Shown here: in pieces, positions 52,045-63,372 of the stretch
How positions within the stretch are numbered: the stretch's first letter is position 1
Layout: each line of letters begins with the position of its first letter
NCBI GenBank assembly: GCA_012932865.1
Contig: SAXG01000011.1
Span: 744,001-808,000, forward strand
Length of the DNA stretch: 64,000 nucleotides
Direction of reading: 5' to 3'
From: Amylostereum areolatum
Taxonomy: Eukaryota > Basidiomycota > Agaricomycetes > Russulales > Stereaceae
Notes under the pieces: model-generated
Told to the model about the DNA's origin: nothing
The model's input: the letters and a program-made list of their open reading frames with translations, nothing else
Database searches by the model: none
Position numbers and translations under genes: made by a program

Positions 52045-52350
52045 TACTTATCCCGTCGAGGCCGGTGTCGTACTCTTTCTAGCGTGCATTGTCCCTACGT
52101 AGTATTTACCGCACGCATCGTTCCTACCCTCTGTCAAGGAATTCATGGGTCTCTTGCTTTTTTATGGTGCTCACAAAGAGCCTTCGTGCTCATTATGTAT
52201 CGTCCAGCGTGCGTAGTGGGCTCGGATCATTTGATTCGGCTCACCCCATGTATCCGCGTAACAAAGCAAGAAAACATATACATACCTCCTGACGCTTGTG
52301 CGAAACGCTACAGCCTACATTCCCGAGAACCTCACGGTCGATGACCATTG

Positions 52351-54164
52351 ATGACCACTTCCTCCACAAGCATGTTACGGAGTGCAGGTTCCGCAGGTGA
52401 GCCATCCCATGTCTCTCAGAGGACTCCGTTGACCCATGCAGTCGATATCGCAGACGGTACATCGAACGAGGTATCCCAAACGGTCATCGGCCCGGATGCT
52501 GCTTTTAACAGTCAGTCGCATCATTTTTTTCTCGATCCCGACAGCTCTCTCAATGGTATCCCTGTGATCCAGCCGCTGTAGTCTTCAGTGTCCCAGATGA
52601 AATGCTGATCGAAATTTTCAAACACGCCGCTGCAGTGGATGCCGTGATCAACCGCGAAGCCTGGCATCCCGTCTACATAGGACGACCCCGGTGGATTTCG
52701 CTCACCCATGTCTGCCGACGATGGTGCTCGGTTGCGGTGCATGCACCAGGTCTATGGAACAAGGCATATCTTCCATTGTCGAACACTTACTGGACCAACA
52801 TCGTTCTTTGTCGAAGTCTATCAATGCCCATCCACATCATGGCACTTTCCAACAAACCCCGGGTCGGCCAAGCATTATTAGCCGCCTTAAAGCATCTTCC
52901 TCGTGCGGAGACGCTGTCCATCAACCTAGATCTTAGACGTTGCACTGAGGCCGAGTGCACGGAGTGGGCCAAAATTCCCAAGGCCCTAGAGGCTCTCCCT
53001 GCGCCTCTTTTGCAGTCCTTGTCTCTCTACGGCATAAATGTGCACTACCAAATGTCCTCCCCCACGTTGCCCCACGTCACGCCCTTCGTTAGCGATTCAA
53101 TCTTCTGAGGCGTGACCCCCAAGCTATCTATCCTGAAACTCTACTCGGTAGCCATTTCCCCAACCTCTCCCCTTTTCCACGACTCCATCACCACACTCGA
53201 CGTGATGTCTCCCTCAATCTGGTCCACTTACCAAGATATGGCCGATACTTTGCGTCGTGTTCCCCACCTCCGATTCCTGCGAATGCGGGTTCCTCCACAC
53301 CTTCAAGGCGTCCCCACGGACCATGAGGTGACGCTTTCCCATCTCCAGGAACTTCATCTTTTCAGATGGATGTCATCTTTCGAGTCTGTCCGGAAAGTCA
53401 TCTCATCCCCACCACAATGCACATTTGCAATGAACGTCATCGAATGGAATGACTTCGAAACTACATCGCTGTCTCGCATCATGGCGCACGAAACCCAGTC
53501 CCTTCGCGAACACAGCTGGAAATGCACTCAGGTCTTGCCGACCAACTGGCCACATGTAACCTCCACTCTATCGGCGGCGTCCCATGACCTGCGAATATCG
53601 ATACAGTTCAGCCCCCCAACCTCGCTGCAATCTCCCACCCTATCACCATCGCGACTCATATCCTTTTCGCTTCCCACCGTCCGACGTGCCTCCAGCGAGG
53701 TTTACATGACTCAAGTCATTGATGCCGTCCGCCCATTCGTCCTCGATGCTACATCCATACTCGCCCTCACCGCCCCATTCCAAAACGCCCTTCTATGGAA
53801 TACCTTTCTCGGTCTCCGTTCTGTGAGCTCCGTGCAGTTACCATTGGGGGCTTGTACTGGACTAGCGGAAACACTCCGTTCTACCGACGATCTTTTCCCT
53901 TCCTTACGCACGATAACGATCCAGGTAAACGGCACTGAGCTCGAGTCTCAGAAGGCGACGGACCTCAGCAAAATTCTCGTCGAGATCTCTAAACGTCGAG
54001 CATCTTCCCAGAATCAGATGCGCATTCGCATATGGGCGTTGTCTCGTGACGTGCCCATGCCTTCCGAATGGGTGGAGGCGTTTGCAGGGGTGCAAGAGGT
54101 CGACATGAGGGGGGTCTACTCTTACTCTGACAGCATCACTTGGACGAGCGTTGTTATTGACTGA
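52351..54164 (+). pseudogene. F-box/leucine-rich protein with one in-frame TGA (580 codons)
   Basis: Exon 1 (52351-52510, 160 nt) and exon 2 (52582-54164, 1,583 nt) join over a 71-nt intron; the sum of 1,743 is a multiple of three. F-box: VPDEMLIEIFKHAA, then RWISLTHVCRRWCSVAVHAP and LWNKAYLPL, the classic mushroom F-box pattern. The rest has leucine-rich segments (LPAPLLQSLSLYGI; LSILKLYSVAISP; LRRVPHLRFLRMRVPP). TGA at 53106-53108 (codon 229) stands where homologues tend to have a small residue before GVTPKL. Otherwise open to the end. Either a single-base nonsense mutation or a read error; no intron can remove it. Confidence 0.75.
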
Positions 54165-54717
54165 AGGCCATCGTGTAGGCTGTAAAGTAACTTTCTCCCT
54201 ACAGTGATGGGGCAGGGCATTATGACACAGTGTGTCTTCGTATTCTACTAGCAGGATCACAATATCAGAAGTATGGTCAGTTTACGGACCTGACTTCAAA
54301 GCCTGACACAACTTGAACCCGAGGGTGAGGGGTATTCAAGGCGCGCTAACACTGTCAGCGTGCGTGTTGACATATGATACGTTGAGTCTTGACGAAGATA
54401 TCACAGCCAAACTTACGCGTACGCAGCAGACCCGCCGGTTGTGAGTTTCACGGTGCCTACGAACACAGATCTCTCAGCGGTGCCTTACATAAAATCCAGG
54501 GATGGGATGGAGAGCACGCGTGCAATAAGTAGGCAGCCCGGACATGGCGGGCCCAGGAGAGCACAGTAAAAGCTATCTATCTATCTTAATATATGGGGAG
54601 GGGAAATGAAATCGCTCGTGCTCGGCAGTTTCCGGTTGATATTATATCTGGTTTGGTTCATCGCAGATTCGCAAGTCTAGCTCTAGCTAGTAGCTATTCC
54701 GAATCACTTTCAGTCAT
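54165..54717. other. No gene recognised
   Basis: 3' region of the F-box gene and intergenic sequence. Confidence 0.3.
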
Positions 54718-54924
54718 GACGCGCGAAAAATGAGATTGACGACCTCAAACTACTTCACAGGAAGTAAATGACTACATAAAAGTGAGTTCGCAGCGATCGG
54801 ATAGGAGCGCGTGACGCGAACGGAACAAATAATGCGAATATAAATGCTCAGCAGCGCTCAGTCCTCAGTCCTCAGGCCTTTTTGTCCTGTCTTCCTCACT
54901 TTTCGACCTCACTTTTGTGTGTTG
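54718..54924. mobile_element. MITE-like element M4 (about 207 bp)
   Basis: Left end GACGCGCGAAAAATGAGATT (54718-54737); right end GACCTCACTTTTGTGTGTTG (54905-54924), a diverged inverted pair. The right end is 45 bp upstream of an ATG at 54969. Confidence 0.55.
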
Positions 54925-54968
54925 AAGGCGGGTTGTCTGTCTTGTCACTACTCCTAGCTCTACCAAAA

Positions 54969-55870
54969 ATGAGTGCTCGTCCTTCTCCCCTCAACAAATT
55001 TCCCTTTTACTCAGCCAAAGCATGACAAGATGGAGAGTCGACGCTTGGACGCCTTCAGACGCGTCGTTCAGCATGGAGCGCGCCCTCAGCTGCGTAAGAG
55101 TCTCACCGAGACATCAACGCGTGGGGCTGCTGCAGCCTGCACCGGGCTGAACGACCACACCTTTTTGCGCGTCAAGGGCGAAACGTACCACGCGCTTTTG
55201 CACGTTGAGGAACGCAACGAACCGCGCGCTTCCTCGCTTCACCCATCTGGTCTTCCTAGGCTCAGTCTCCCGTTGTGTTGCTCCACTTGACGCGTAATTT
55301 TTCATACGAGGATGGTTGAGGGCCACTGACGCGAGGGTGTGGTGAGGGCGTGCTGCCCCAGGCCCCGATTGACAATGTGACTGAAAAGTCGGCGTGTCGG
55401 ATCAAACGTCCGACGCACCCAGTACGCCCACCGCGCTCAGCACACTCGACGCGCCGAGGCAAAGCTCAAGGAAGGCAAGCACTGTCGGAAAGCCCAAGTG
55501 GCAGCCAATGCCACCGCCCGACACACCGCCCATCGGACTGTCGGACCCAACACAAACAAGGGGCGGAAAGCCGACTCAAGGGGGAAGAGGGAACGGAGAG
55601 GCAAGAAGAGAAGCACGGCATCTGCCCCCAATGCAACATCGCACAAAGAGCAGGATGGCCAATCGTCGACCTTGGACCCTCTGCTCAGACCGCAAAGAAG
55701 GCCCGACGAAGGTTCGCCGTTGTAAACTTCCTGTATATCGCACATTAGCCATCCCGTCAATACACATAAAGCAATCACAACTCGTCATGCGGAACGCCTC
55801 AGGGCATAACACCTACACTACACTATCGCACCGTACGAATGAGCCTGTCCTGAACAGCATCAGGTATTAA
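54969..55870 (+). other. Possible gene debris, basic low-complexity frames
   Basis: The ATG at 54969 starts SARPSPLNKFPFYSAK but stops soon. Longer frames (54973-55290 and 55394-55870) are rich in Arg/Pro/Thr and partly open in all three phases. No family was recognised. Confidence 0.25.
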
Positions 55871-57058
55871 ACACCCTAGCACCGTTTTCCAACGCTCGAA
55901 GCACGCCGCCTCTGTCCCATCTGCTCTGTCTTTGAAGTACCAAGTCAGGATGTCATAAACATATATATCGTCGTCCCTTGGCTGGTGTGTCATGCGACCC
56001 TCTACTATTCGAAGGAGAGGCATGAGCGGGAAGGGGGGGGAAGTAGATGCGAACTGCACTGCTCGTATGACGTCACGGTAAACATCCAAAAACGCTGTCG
56101 CGACCCTCATTCCTGCTGCGGCTCTGTGGCCAGCACCAGCGCCTCCTGTATCATTCTAAAATTGTCCATCAGGGCATAGTCTGACAAAATGAGTCGCCCG
56201 TCACCCACCAGGAATCCCGATTTGCCCTCCTCCGCTGCAAGGAGGAGGCAGATGTCTATGCGTACTAGGCGGGACATGGATGTACGTCGAGCGAATGGAG
56301 CTGAGGCGACGTACGTGTTGGGTGTCCTACCAGGTATAGATAGGCCTTGTGCCCGAGGCCGGATATCAAAGAGCGGCCCACACCTCCAATCAGCGCAAGA
56401 TCGTAGCAGGTCATACGCAACTCGTTCACCCTTCGCCACGACTCGTCGATGAGGTCCCCGAAAGTCATTATTTCATGGAAGTCTATATCGTCGATGTGGT
56501 ATTGCACAAGGCGAGTGAGAAGGCGCATCAAAGGGGTCCGGGGGAAAGGGTAGAGACGTTGCTTGAAGGAAACATGTGCCTGATGAAGGGCTCCGTCGTC
56601 CTCTACGATGGGGGATGTTCTCCATCTGATACACCTGGCGGAAGCTTCACGAATGCTCTTGATGGAGTCATGATCCTGTATCCTTCCATTCAAAATGAGT
56701 CGTTGACGTACACTGCGCAGGGAAATGGCCCATACTGTCCCGACGGATGAAAAAACGAACCCCCCCAAAGACAGTCGAGACGGTCGAGAATGCACACGCG
56801 CCATTGTGAATCTGCGCAGAGAAGCACGAAGATGGCACGCTGAGCGCACAACTGCTCCGGCAAGTACACCATTTCTACTAGCCATTCGGAAACGACAACA
56901 TCCACAATCATGAGGATAACCTCTGGAGGAAAGCGTAGAGGACCCCGTGCAAGAAGACACCCAGGGTGTTTGGGGGGGCTTGTACCTCTGGAATGGGAAA
57001 TCGTGTCAGTTAGGATCTTGAAAACACCAGCAAAGTAGCCAGCTGTCAGGCTCGTCAT
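55823..57058 (-). pseudogene. Probable F-box-type gene, decayed
   Basis: The ATG at 57058 starts TSLTAGYFAGVFKILTDTIS and soon gives RFPPEVILMIVDVVVSEWLV, an F-box-like helix pair, then LPEQLCAQRAIFVLLCADSQ. Further minus-strand fragments in other frames follow in order: HIDDIDFHEIMTFGDLIDES, RVNELRMTCYDLALIGGVGR, and a last piece with LLLAAEEGKSGFLVGDGRLI. Two likely introns (near 56710-56757 and 56275-56340) do not give consistent phases, so frameshifts are likely. Confidence 0.4.
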
Positions 57059-57279
57059 GTTAAGACAAAGAAGTAAGAGAGGAGGAGGATATGGGATTAT
57101 GACAGAGGCCTGCTGCTTGACCGACCATACATATATACCGCTGTATGAAGCTTGAGAAAGGGATCTTTTACCACATATACGAAGGATAAGCGGGATCAAG
57201 CGTGGCCTGTTCATCAAAGAGGTTCTGAGCGTATATAAACAAAGGAATCTTCAAGGCATTACATGACCCGGCGCTTTGC

Positions 57280-57491
57280 GATGCACGAAAAGTGAGATCG
57301 AAAGGAGAGTATGTACTAGAGCTTATCATGACGGTACTTACCGGTGTTTTCATCAGACAGCGCTCAAACGGCACGGGCGGTACCGTCGTGTGACAGTACA
57401 CGCGTCCCGGGCCGCGGTGCCGCGAGCGAAATGCCAGTGCAGAGTCGCTGGTTTCTACCCCATTGCGTCGACTTCACTTATGAGTGCGTCG
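57280..57491. mobile_element. MITE-like element M5 (about 212 bp)
   Basis: Left end GATGCACGAAAAGTGAGATCG (57280-57300); right end GACTTCACTTATGAGTGCGTC (57470-57490), an imperfect inverted pair. The right end is 370 bp upstream of the ATG of the F-box paralogue at 57861, nearly the same distance as M3 from copy A. Confidence 0.65.
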
Positions 57492-57860
57492 GCCTATGTA
57501 CATGTGATAGCCTACCTCTATCTATTCTTTCATCTACATCGTGCTTGCAATCTACCTCTGCACAAGACGTTTTTCTACTTTATGCTCGATGGGCCTTTCG
57601 GTGCATGTGCAGAGTAGCTATCTGCCTTCGTCCTTTCAACAGGTCGTGGATGGACATTGAATGTTTAAGAGTTCCCGTAAGTCTAAGGCCTTTGTCTTAC
57701 GTCTCGCTTTACTTATAACCCACGCTACTTTTGCTGCCGCAGCCCATCGCTTCTCTCCCACACACAACATACGTGCCCCCGCCAGCGTGAATTCTTGCAT
57801 GTATGTGTGTGTACCCCATACTTCTGTTGCTTGTGACAGCTCATATTACCTTCCATCTAG

Positions 57861-59355
57861 ATGCTGACCTCACTCATCGCTGAGCTGGTCCAGGAGATCG
57901 CTTGCTATTTACAGTCGCATGGCGATGTGACCGCGTTGTCTCTGACCAACAGGCGGGTCCGAGACGTCCTAAATGTCAGTATCGTCTACAAGCAGCGAGC
58001 TGTCAACGCGGGCTGGGACATTCGAACAGGTCACGACGCTGGACTGTCATTGTCCACCTCTTATTGGAAATCGGTTGATATCGCTTTCAGCCGCATCGAA
58101 CAGCTTATGGAGGCCATTCAGATGAATCATTTCACCGACGTAAGAACATCATTGGCCACTCACAAACAGTGTAGCATGACACGTTCATGTCATGACGACC
58201 TCTCCATGGAAGTCTACTCTCAGTTATGTACCGTCCACTGCCCTGAAGTATTTGAATCCGTCTGGTCCCTTACGGAGGAGCTCCAGTCTTCACGCATCTA
58301 TGACAGTATGTTTCTTATGACACATCCTTTCTGCAATGCTTAATACCCGCTCACCGAACACTCTATAGGTCCCCACAACATGTCGAACCTTCTCAGCGAT
58401 CCATATTGTAAAGTCTGGCGCGAAATCATTCCCTACATCACCCTATTCCCTGTGTTCACATCTTCAACCACCGTTAACACTATGTCTATCTCTGAGTTGT
58501 TGGATGCACTCTGCCTGCAACAGTGCGCATTATCCATAGTGGCTCTGTTTATGGGAGGTATGCCTCTCAAGTCGTTTCAAATTATGAACGCTACTTATGT
58601 GCCATGCGTATGGAATAGGTATTATGGGCACCGGCGTCAGTCACACTTTGGTGGCTGACGGCAAACTTGCGGCCGACATCTTTTTTAGCAAGCCAATAAC
58701 TGCACTCTCCCTTCCCATCCTGGACCTCGTCCTTCCCCTGGGTGTTTCGACACCCTTGACCATACCGGCCACTTCGCGACGCTTTGCCATCTGCTTCAAT
58801 GTTCAAACACTTCTTTTACTCAAGCTCCGCGCCCAAACGACATCGGCCCTCGAGCAAATGTCAAACCCATGGTTTGACCGAGCTTTTGCCTTGGAAGAGC
58901 TTCAGCTCCCGTCTTTTCGACCAACAGTTCCTCAGTGGACCTATGGTGTCATAGGCACACCGTTGCATGATCTGTCTGAAGGAGGCTCAGGGACATCCGC
59001 TTGCTGGCTCGGTTGCTGCCAGACGTATGGCACAGTACACCTCCAGAAAGCTGCATATGATGTGATCGTAATGTCGGTAAATCCTGCTTCGATTCGGATA
59101 AGGATGGTCGGATCCAGAGTCACACCGTATGACGAACATCCCTGGGTCGGAAGTTGTAACGTTCAGGACGGTTCAGTTTTCCTGGTTCAGCTCAGAAATG
59201 ACGACATCGCTGGCGTTTTCAGCGGGATCTTCACTCCTTGGGGCATGGTTGGGAGGTGGGGTGAAGCGCGTTGGGTGGAGGTCATGATCTCTAGTCCTGT
59301 TTCGTCTGTGGGGGGATGGTGGTGGATTTGGCCATGCAGTACACGGAGGGCATGA
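57861..59355 (+). CDS. F-box-like protein with C-terminal GRW/WWWIWP domain, copy B (456 aa)
   Basis: Exons 57861-58305, 58369-58557 and 58619-59355; introns 63 and 61 nt. The 1,371 nt is a multiple of three and both introns fall in phase 1, as in copy A. N-terminal F-box-like motif AELVQEIACYLQSHGDVTAL with LTNRRVRDV. Central segment SNLLSDPYCKVWREIIPYIT matches copy A. The C-terminal domain has ACWLGCCQTYG, strands with IRIRMVGSRVTP, FSGIFTPWGMVGRWGEARW and the end GGWWWIWPCS. The C-terminal domain pattern (W.G...; FSG...PWGMVGRWG; GGWWWIWP) resembles the beta-barrel-like region found after F-boxes in other fungal receptors. Complete and likely functional; a substrate receptor of SCF ligases is inferred. 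Confidence 0.65.
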
Positions 59356-60582
59356 CCCTTTATAGCAGACAATGATTCTATAGGGGAGCTTATTTTGACG
59401 GTAATGTGAGTGACTGTTTGGTGCTCTATGATAAAAGGTGTGCAGCAAATATAAAAGCTTAAGTTTTTGATATGAATGGAGCCTGAGGGAATAGGTGGCT
59501 TGGAGGGCTAAAAAGGTGTACGGCCTTGATTGGGTAGCTTTGGAGGCACCAACTGAAGGCTATGGTACCGATGTACTCGGGCATCCGAGCGACTTGTGAA
59601 AGAGCGTATGTAGGAACATGGAGCTGTACTGATGACACGTTGCTGAACGGTGCCCACTATAACGAGTAGCTGGGCAGGATCTCCAAACGTGCACGCGCCC
59701 TCGTGTTCCCCCTCGTTCCCCATGCACTTACCGCGTGTGTCGTTGTCCCCATCCCCATCTCCACCCTGACAGCGTGTCGTGCTCACCGGATCGGGTCCAG
59801 TCCTTCGACCGCCTCCCTTCATGTCGTGAAGGTCGCGGTGCCGTGGCATATATGAGGGGAATGGTTCGGGCGCGAAGGATGAACGTACCTGCATGGTACA
59901 AGACCGCGCACCGAAGTTGTTTTGCACCCCCTTGGCCACGGCAGATAGCCACGCCTGTGAGAGATTGTTATTAGAAAAATGTTGTCCCCGAGGCTCATTT
60001 CGCGCGAGTGTGACAGGCTAGGGAGCCGTAGGGAGTGTTGACATGTCGACCGTGGGCGGTGTATTTTGCGTGGGACGAGATAGTCGAGGAGGGTACGGCA
60101 GCGCCGAGCAGGCAGTATATGCCCATATCGTCCGGGCGCTGACCGTCAGCGAGTACCCGAGCGCGTAGATGATGCACGACGGAGCCGGAGACGACGGACT
60201 GGGTCGTGCGTAGGAGCGGACGCGAAAAGGGTCGTCGAGGAAGCGGCCGAGGGCCCGGTGCCAATGGAGGTGCCGATACAAGGAATCGGATGGTACGCAG
60301 ACGTTAAGGGTGAGGAGGTTGGTGAGCGGGAGGTAGTCCATCATTATCAACATCGCCGCGTCGTCCTAGGCGGTCAACGAGTATTCTGAAGTCGTTGACC
60401 AGGCATCAGCGCTATCGAACTCATCGACGAACACGGATACGCACGGGTTCCACCATCGTGCTTCTCGGTCTCAAGGAAGGCAACAGCGCATGGCCGCAGA
60501 TGTTCTTACCGGAAGACTGTTCAGTCCAGCTAGATAAAAAGGGACACAAATAAGCGTATTCTCCAGTGTAATCGTGAAGAGG
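59356..60582. other. No gene recognised; possible F-box debris
   Basis: A minus-strand frame (60353-60018) begins near MMDYLPLTNLLTLNVC, faintly F-box-like, but does not extend into a recognisable protein. Otherwise nothing. Confidence 0.3.
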
Positions 60583-61985
60583 ACATACTCAGCGAAGGTG
60601 TCCGACCAGCCCTCACCCATACCGCCAGCCTCGGTCGTCTGGAGGCAGGAGCCGGTTCCACCGCCGGTCGAACGGTTAGTGATCCCGTGGGTGTTCTCGT
60701 GGACGACGATGTCGTTCTCGAGGGCACCATCGCGCTCGGGCTCGAAAAGTGAATAGGTATCAGTAGTCGGACCGCAACATCGGAGGGCGGTGAACTTACG
60801 CTAGTCTCGTCCCACAAGAACATGCGCATGGCTCAGCTCTGGCCACTGTAGAGATAAAAGAGAGCCCCACCAGTCAGCATTCTGTAGAAAGCCAACGAAG
60901 TAGAAAGTACACACTCGGGAGGAGCGGAGAAATCCGCGTTGTTCGTGCCTGCCGAGTCCTGAATGGAGATCGTGACCGGGTCACTGCCCTTGCCACCCTT
61001 CCCGAAGTTGTCCTTCTGGAAGTGAACGCGCTCTCGGTGAAGCCGTACAGGTACAAGATGTCGTGGACCGAGTTCGCGACGTAGAACGCGTTGACGATCA
61101 CCGCTTCTTGTTCGCGGTAGTCGTGGGCGCCGCGTTGACGTTCTGGGTGCAGATGAACGAGCCCGAAGACGATTCATAAGCCCCCTTGGAGCCGATGGCA
61201 ACGACGACGTTGTTGTCGCTGGTGGTGGCGCGGTGATCCAGCCGTTGGGCGATGCCGTGGCATCTTCGGGGTTGGCGACGTTCTGGAAGCTGGGTGATAA
61301 ACTCGTCACGGATGGGAAAGACGCGGTACTGCATATAACGATCAGCACAATGCATCGCCCGAACGACCATGAAAAACGCACAGTGGCCTTGTTGACGAAG
61401 TCGTTCACGGAGATAACCTCGTTGTTGTGCGCGTCGACGATGGTCTCGTACCAGGTGTGGCTGGTCTCGTTCTGGATCTGGATGGCGTGCACGAGCGCGG
61501 CGGTGTTGTCGTCATTGACGAGGTACTCGACCCTGGTCGGGTGCTCGTTGTACTTGCTGTCGAGTGTCTTCTCAGCAGTGGCGATCGCGTCCTCCTTCGA
61601 GATGGAAGGGGTGCTGTCCGCGATCGAGTCTGATGACAAGGCTTGAATGAACACAGAGCGGTGCCCATGGGCCAAAGAGAACTCACCGGGCTTCACGAAG
61701 GAGGAACCGAAGGAGGCAACCTTGCCGTCGTTGTTGAAGGCAACGTTGGCCACAGTGTTCGCGACCCTAAGGCCGTTCTGAAAAGACGAGGCAATGTACG
61801 ATGAACCTAGGAACCGATGCGCACAGGAGTGGGAAACACGCACGATCTACTACTTACCAACGTAGACGTGCTTGGGCGCCTCTCCCGCGAATCCGGAGGT
61901 GAAAGAGACGGCATCGCTGTCGATGCCGAGCTTGTACGCGACGAAAGCCGTGGTCGCGCTCGTGAGGTCGAAGCCATTCAATCTC
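60583..61985 (-). pseudogene. Fungalysin (peptidase M36) metalloprotease, decayed and truncated
   Basis: Fragments in correct order on the minus strand: propeptide KLGIDSDAVSFTSGFAG and APKHVYVG; NGLRVANTVANVAFNNDG; SISKEDAIATAEKTLDSKYN; TWYETIVDAHNNEVISVND; SFQNVANPEDATASPNGW; NNVVVAIGSKGAYESSSGSF; VNAFYVANSVHDILYLYGF; DNFGKGGKGSDPVTISIQDS; MRMFLWDE; then the zinc site VVHENTHGITNRSTGGG and EAGGMGEGWSDTFAE. Several short introns are visible, but at least three frame changes are also needed. The signal peptide is absent upstream, and the C-terminal part after GWSD is missing. Secreted M36 enzymes degrade extracellular protein; this copy is inactive. Confidence 0.8.
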
Positions 61986-62938
61986 GTATCAAATCCTCCT
62001 TCTCGTCCCCCTCCTCCTCCTCCCCTTGTCCCCATCCACGCACCCAGAGAGAGAATCCTGTCCGCCCTTCCACCCACGAGTGTTCCGGGGGGCTTGAAAC
62101 AGATGACCGTAGAGTTCCGCGATCTGAACGAGTTGAGTGGACGTAAGAGATGTCAGATTGAGGCAGTGAACAGGAGAGTGGTAAGGAGAGGTGGTATGAC
62201 GGTTGTTGGCGGAATGATGGCAAGCATGTATGGAGGACCTAAGACCAGTCCTCAGAGGCTTCGTCGTCGCGCTAGGGTGGCGATCTTGGAGAAAGTAGTC
62301 GGTGTCTAGTCTCCGTGGCTGACCTAACCAGAAGATAGTCGTTCTGGTTGTACGTCGGCGTCGTCGTCGAGGGAAGGAGGAGGAGGGTGGGAATGTCCTA
62401 CCAATATAAGACGTCAAGCTCCGTCAAGCATCAACGATGCGACGCGACAGACTTGCTGCTCTCTTGCATCCTCTTCGTCTTTTCTCCTCATCCTCGCCTC
62501 TTTCGTTTGGTCTTCAAATAGCTTCTGTTGTTCCATGGGACGGTGAGCTTCCAGTTTCACAATCAGTAGCTCTCGAGCTCACCAGACGATTAAGATGTCT
62601 TCGAAATTCATCATCTCGAAGACGGCTAGCGCGTATGTGGTTCAAACGGTGGTGTAAGGCGAGTACGTTGATGACGCGGGGGTGTCGGAGTGTTGGGTAG
62701 CTGGAGCCGTGAACTAACGCAGGGGCGTCTGGAGGTTTGGGGAAAATGTCGGCCGCTGTGGTAGGCACAATGACCGTGGCTGAAGAGGGACGACCAACAA
62801 ATGAAGAGATCAGGATGCGTGGCAGAAGGCAGGCCGGCTCGAAACGGAACTCCGATTAGTGGTGATCTTCAGCTCAATCTCGCCACTGCCAGTCACCGAC
62901 TCATCGACCGCCGCCCCGCCCCTTCTCCCGCTCCCTCC
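61986..62938. other. No gene recognised
   Basis: Open frames on both strands (for example 62437-62700 plus, 62768-62514 minus) without recognised family. Low-complexity Gly/Glu tract near 62010-62040. Confidence 0.3.
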
Positions 62939-63372
62939 ATGTCCTCCAGAGGCCCTAAACTCGACCCCGACAAAAGCACTGCGGGAATCGCAGTCGACCC
63001 CCGAACTCTCGAACGCGTCATCCCCGAATCCAAGCGCTCAGATGGCTCGTACGTCTCATCCCCGTTTCTCACCCTACCCCGTCTTTGATCCCAGGCAGAG
63101 TGCGCAAGGAGCGCTAGATCCGCCCAGGATTCACGCCTCAGGAGGACGTCAAACTTTTCCGCGGATCGCGTCAGCAGGCGATGGAGTCATGCTCCTTGCC
63201 CAATGGCCATATCATCGGCTGGGTCCCACCCACCCCGCCCGCATCCACTACCGACAAATTTGATCTAAGCAAGGCTGCTGCGAAGAACGCGAAACGATGC
63301 GAGAAGCGCAAGGAGAAGGCATCACAGGATCAGGGTCCAGTCAAGGACAATTGGGACAGTGAAGAGGAGGGT
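62939..63372 (+). pseudogene. PYM/WIBG-like Mago-binding protein, one in-frame TAG
   Basis: ATG at 62939. Exon 1 ends at 63048, the intron is 63049-63098 (50 nt), and exon 2 starts at 63099. The N-terminus GIAVDPRTLERVIPESKRSD, then GSVRKER, TAG at 63115-63117, then IRPGFTPQEDVKLF matches the PYM Mago-binding pattern (RPDG..RK-R.....G-Y/F-PQED). PYM binds the Mago-Y14 pair and releases the exon-junction complex in the cytoplasm. Downstream come LPNGHIIGWVPPTPP and a Lys-rich helix (KAAAKNAKRCEKRKEKA). The TAG replaces a residue that is normally basic or polar; AAG-to-TAG is the simplest change. The 3' end beyond 63372 is uncertain. Confidence 0.65.
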
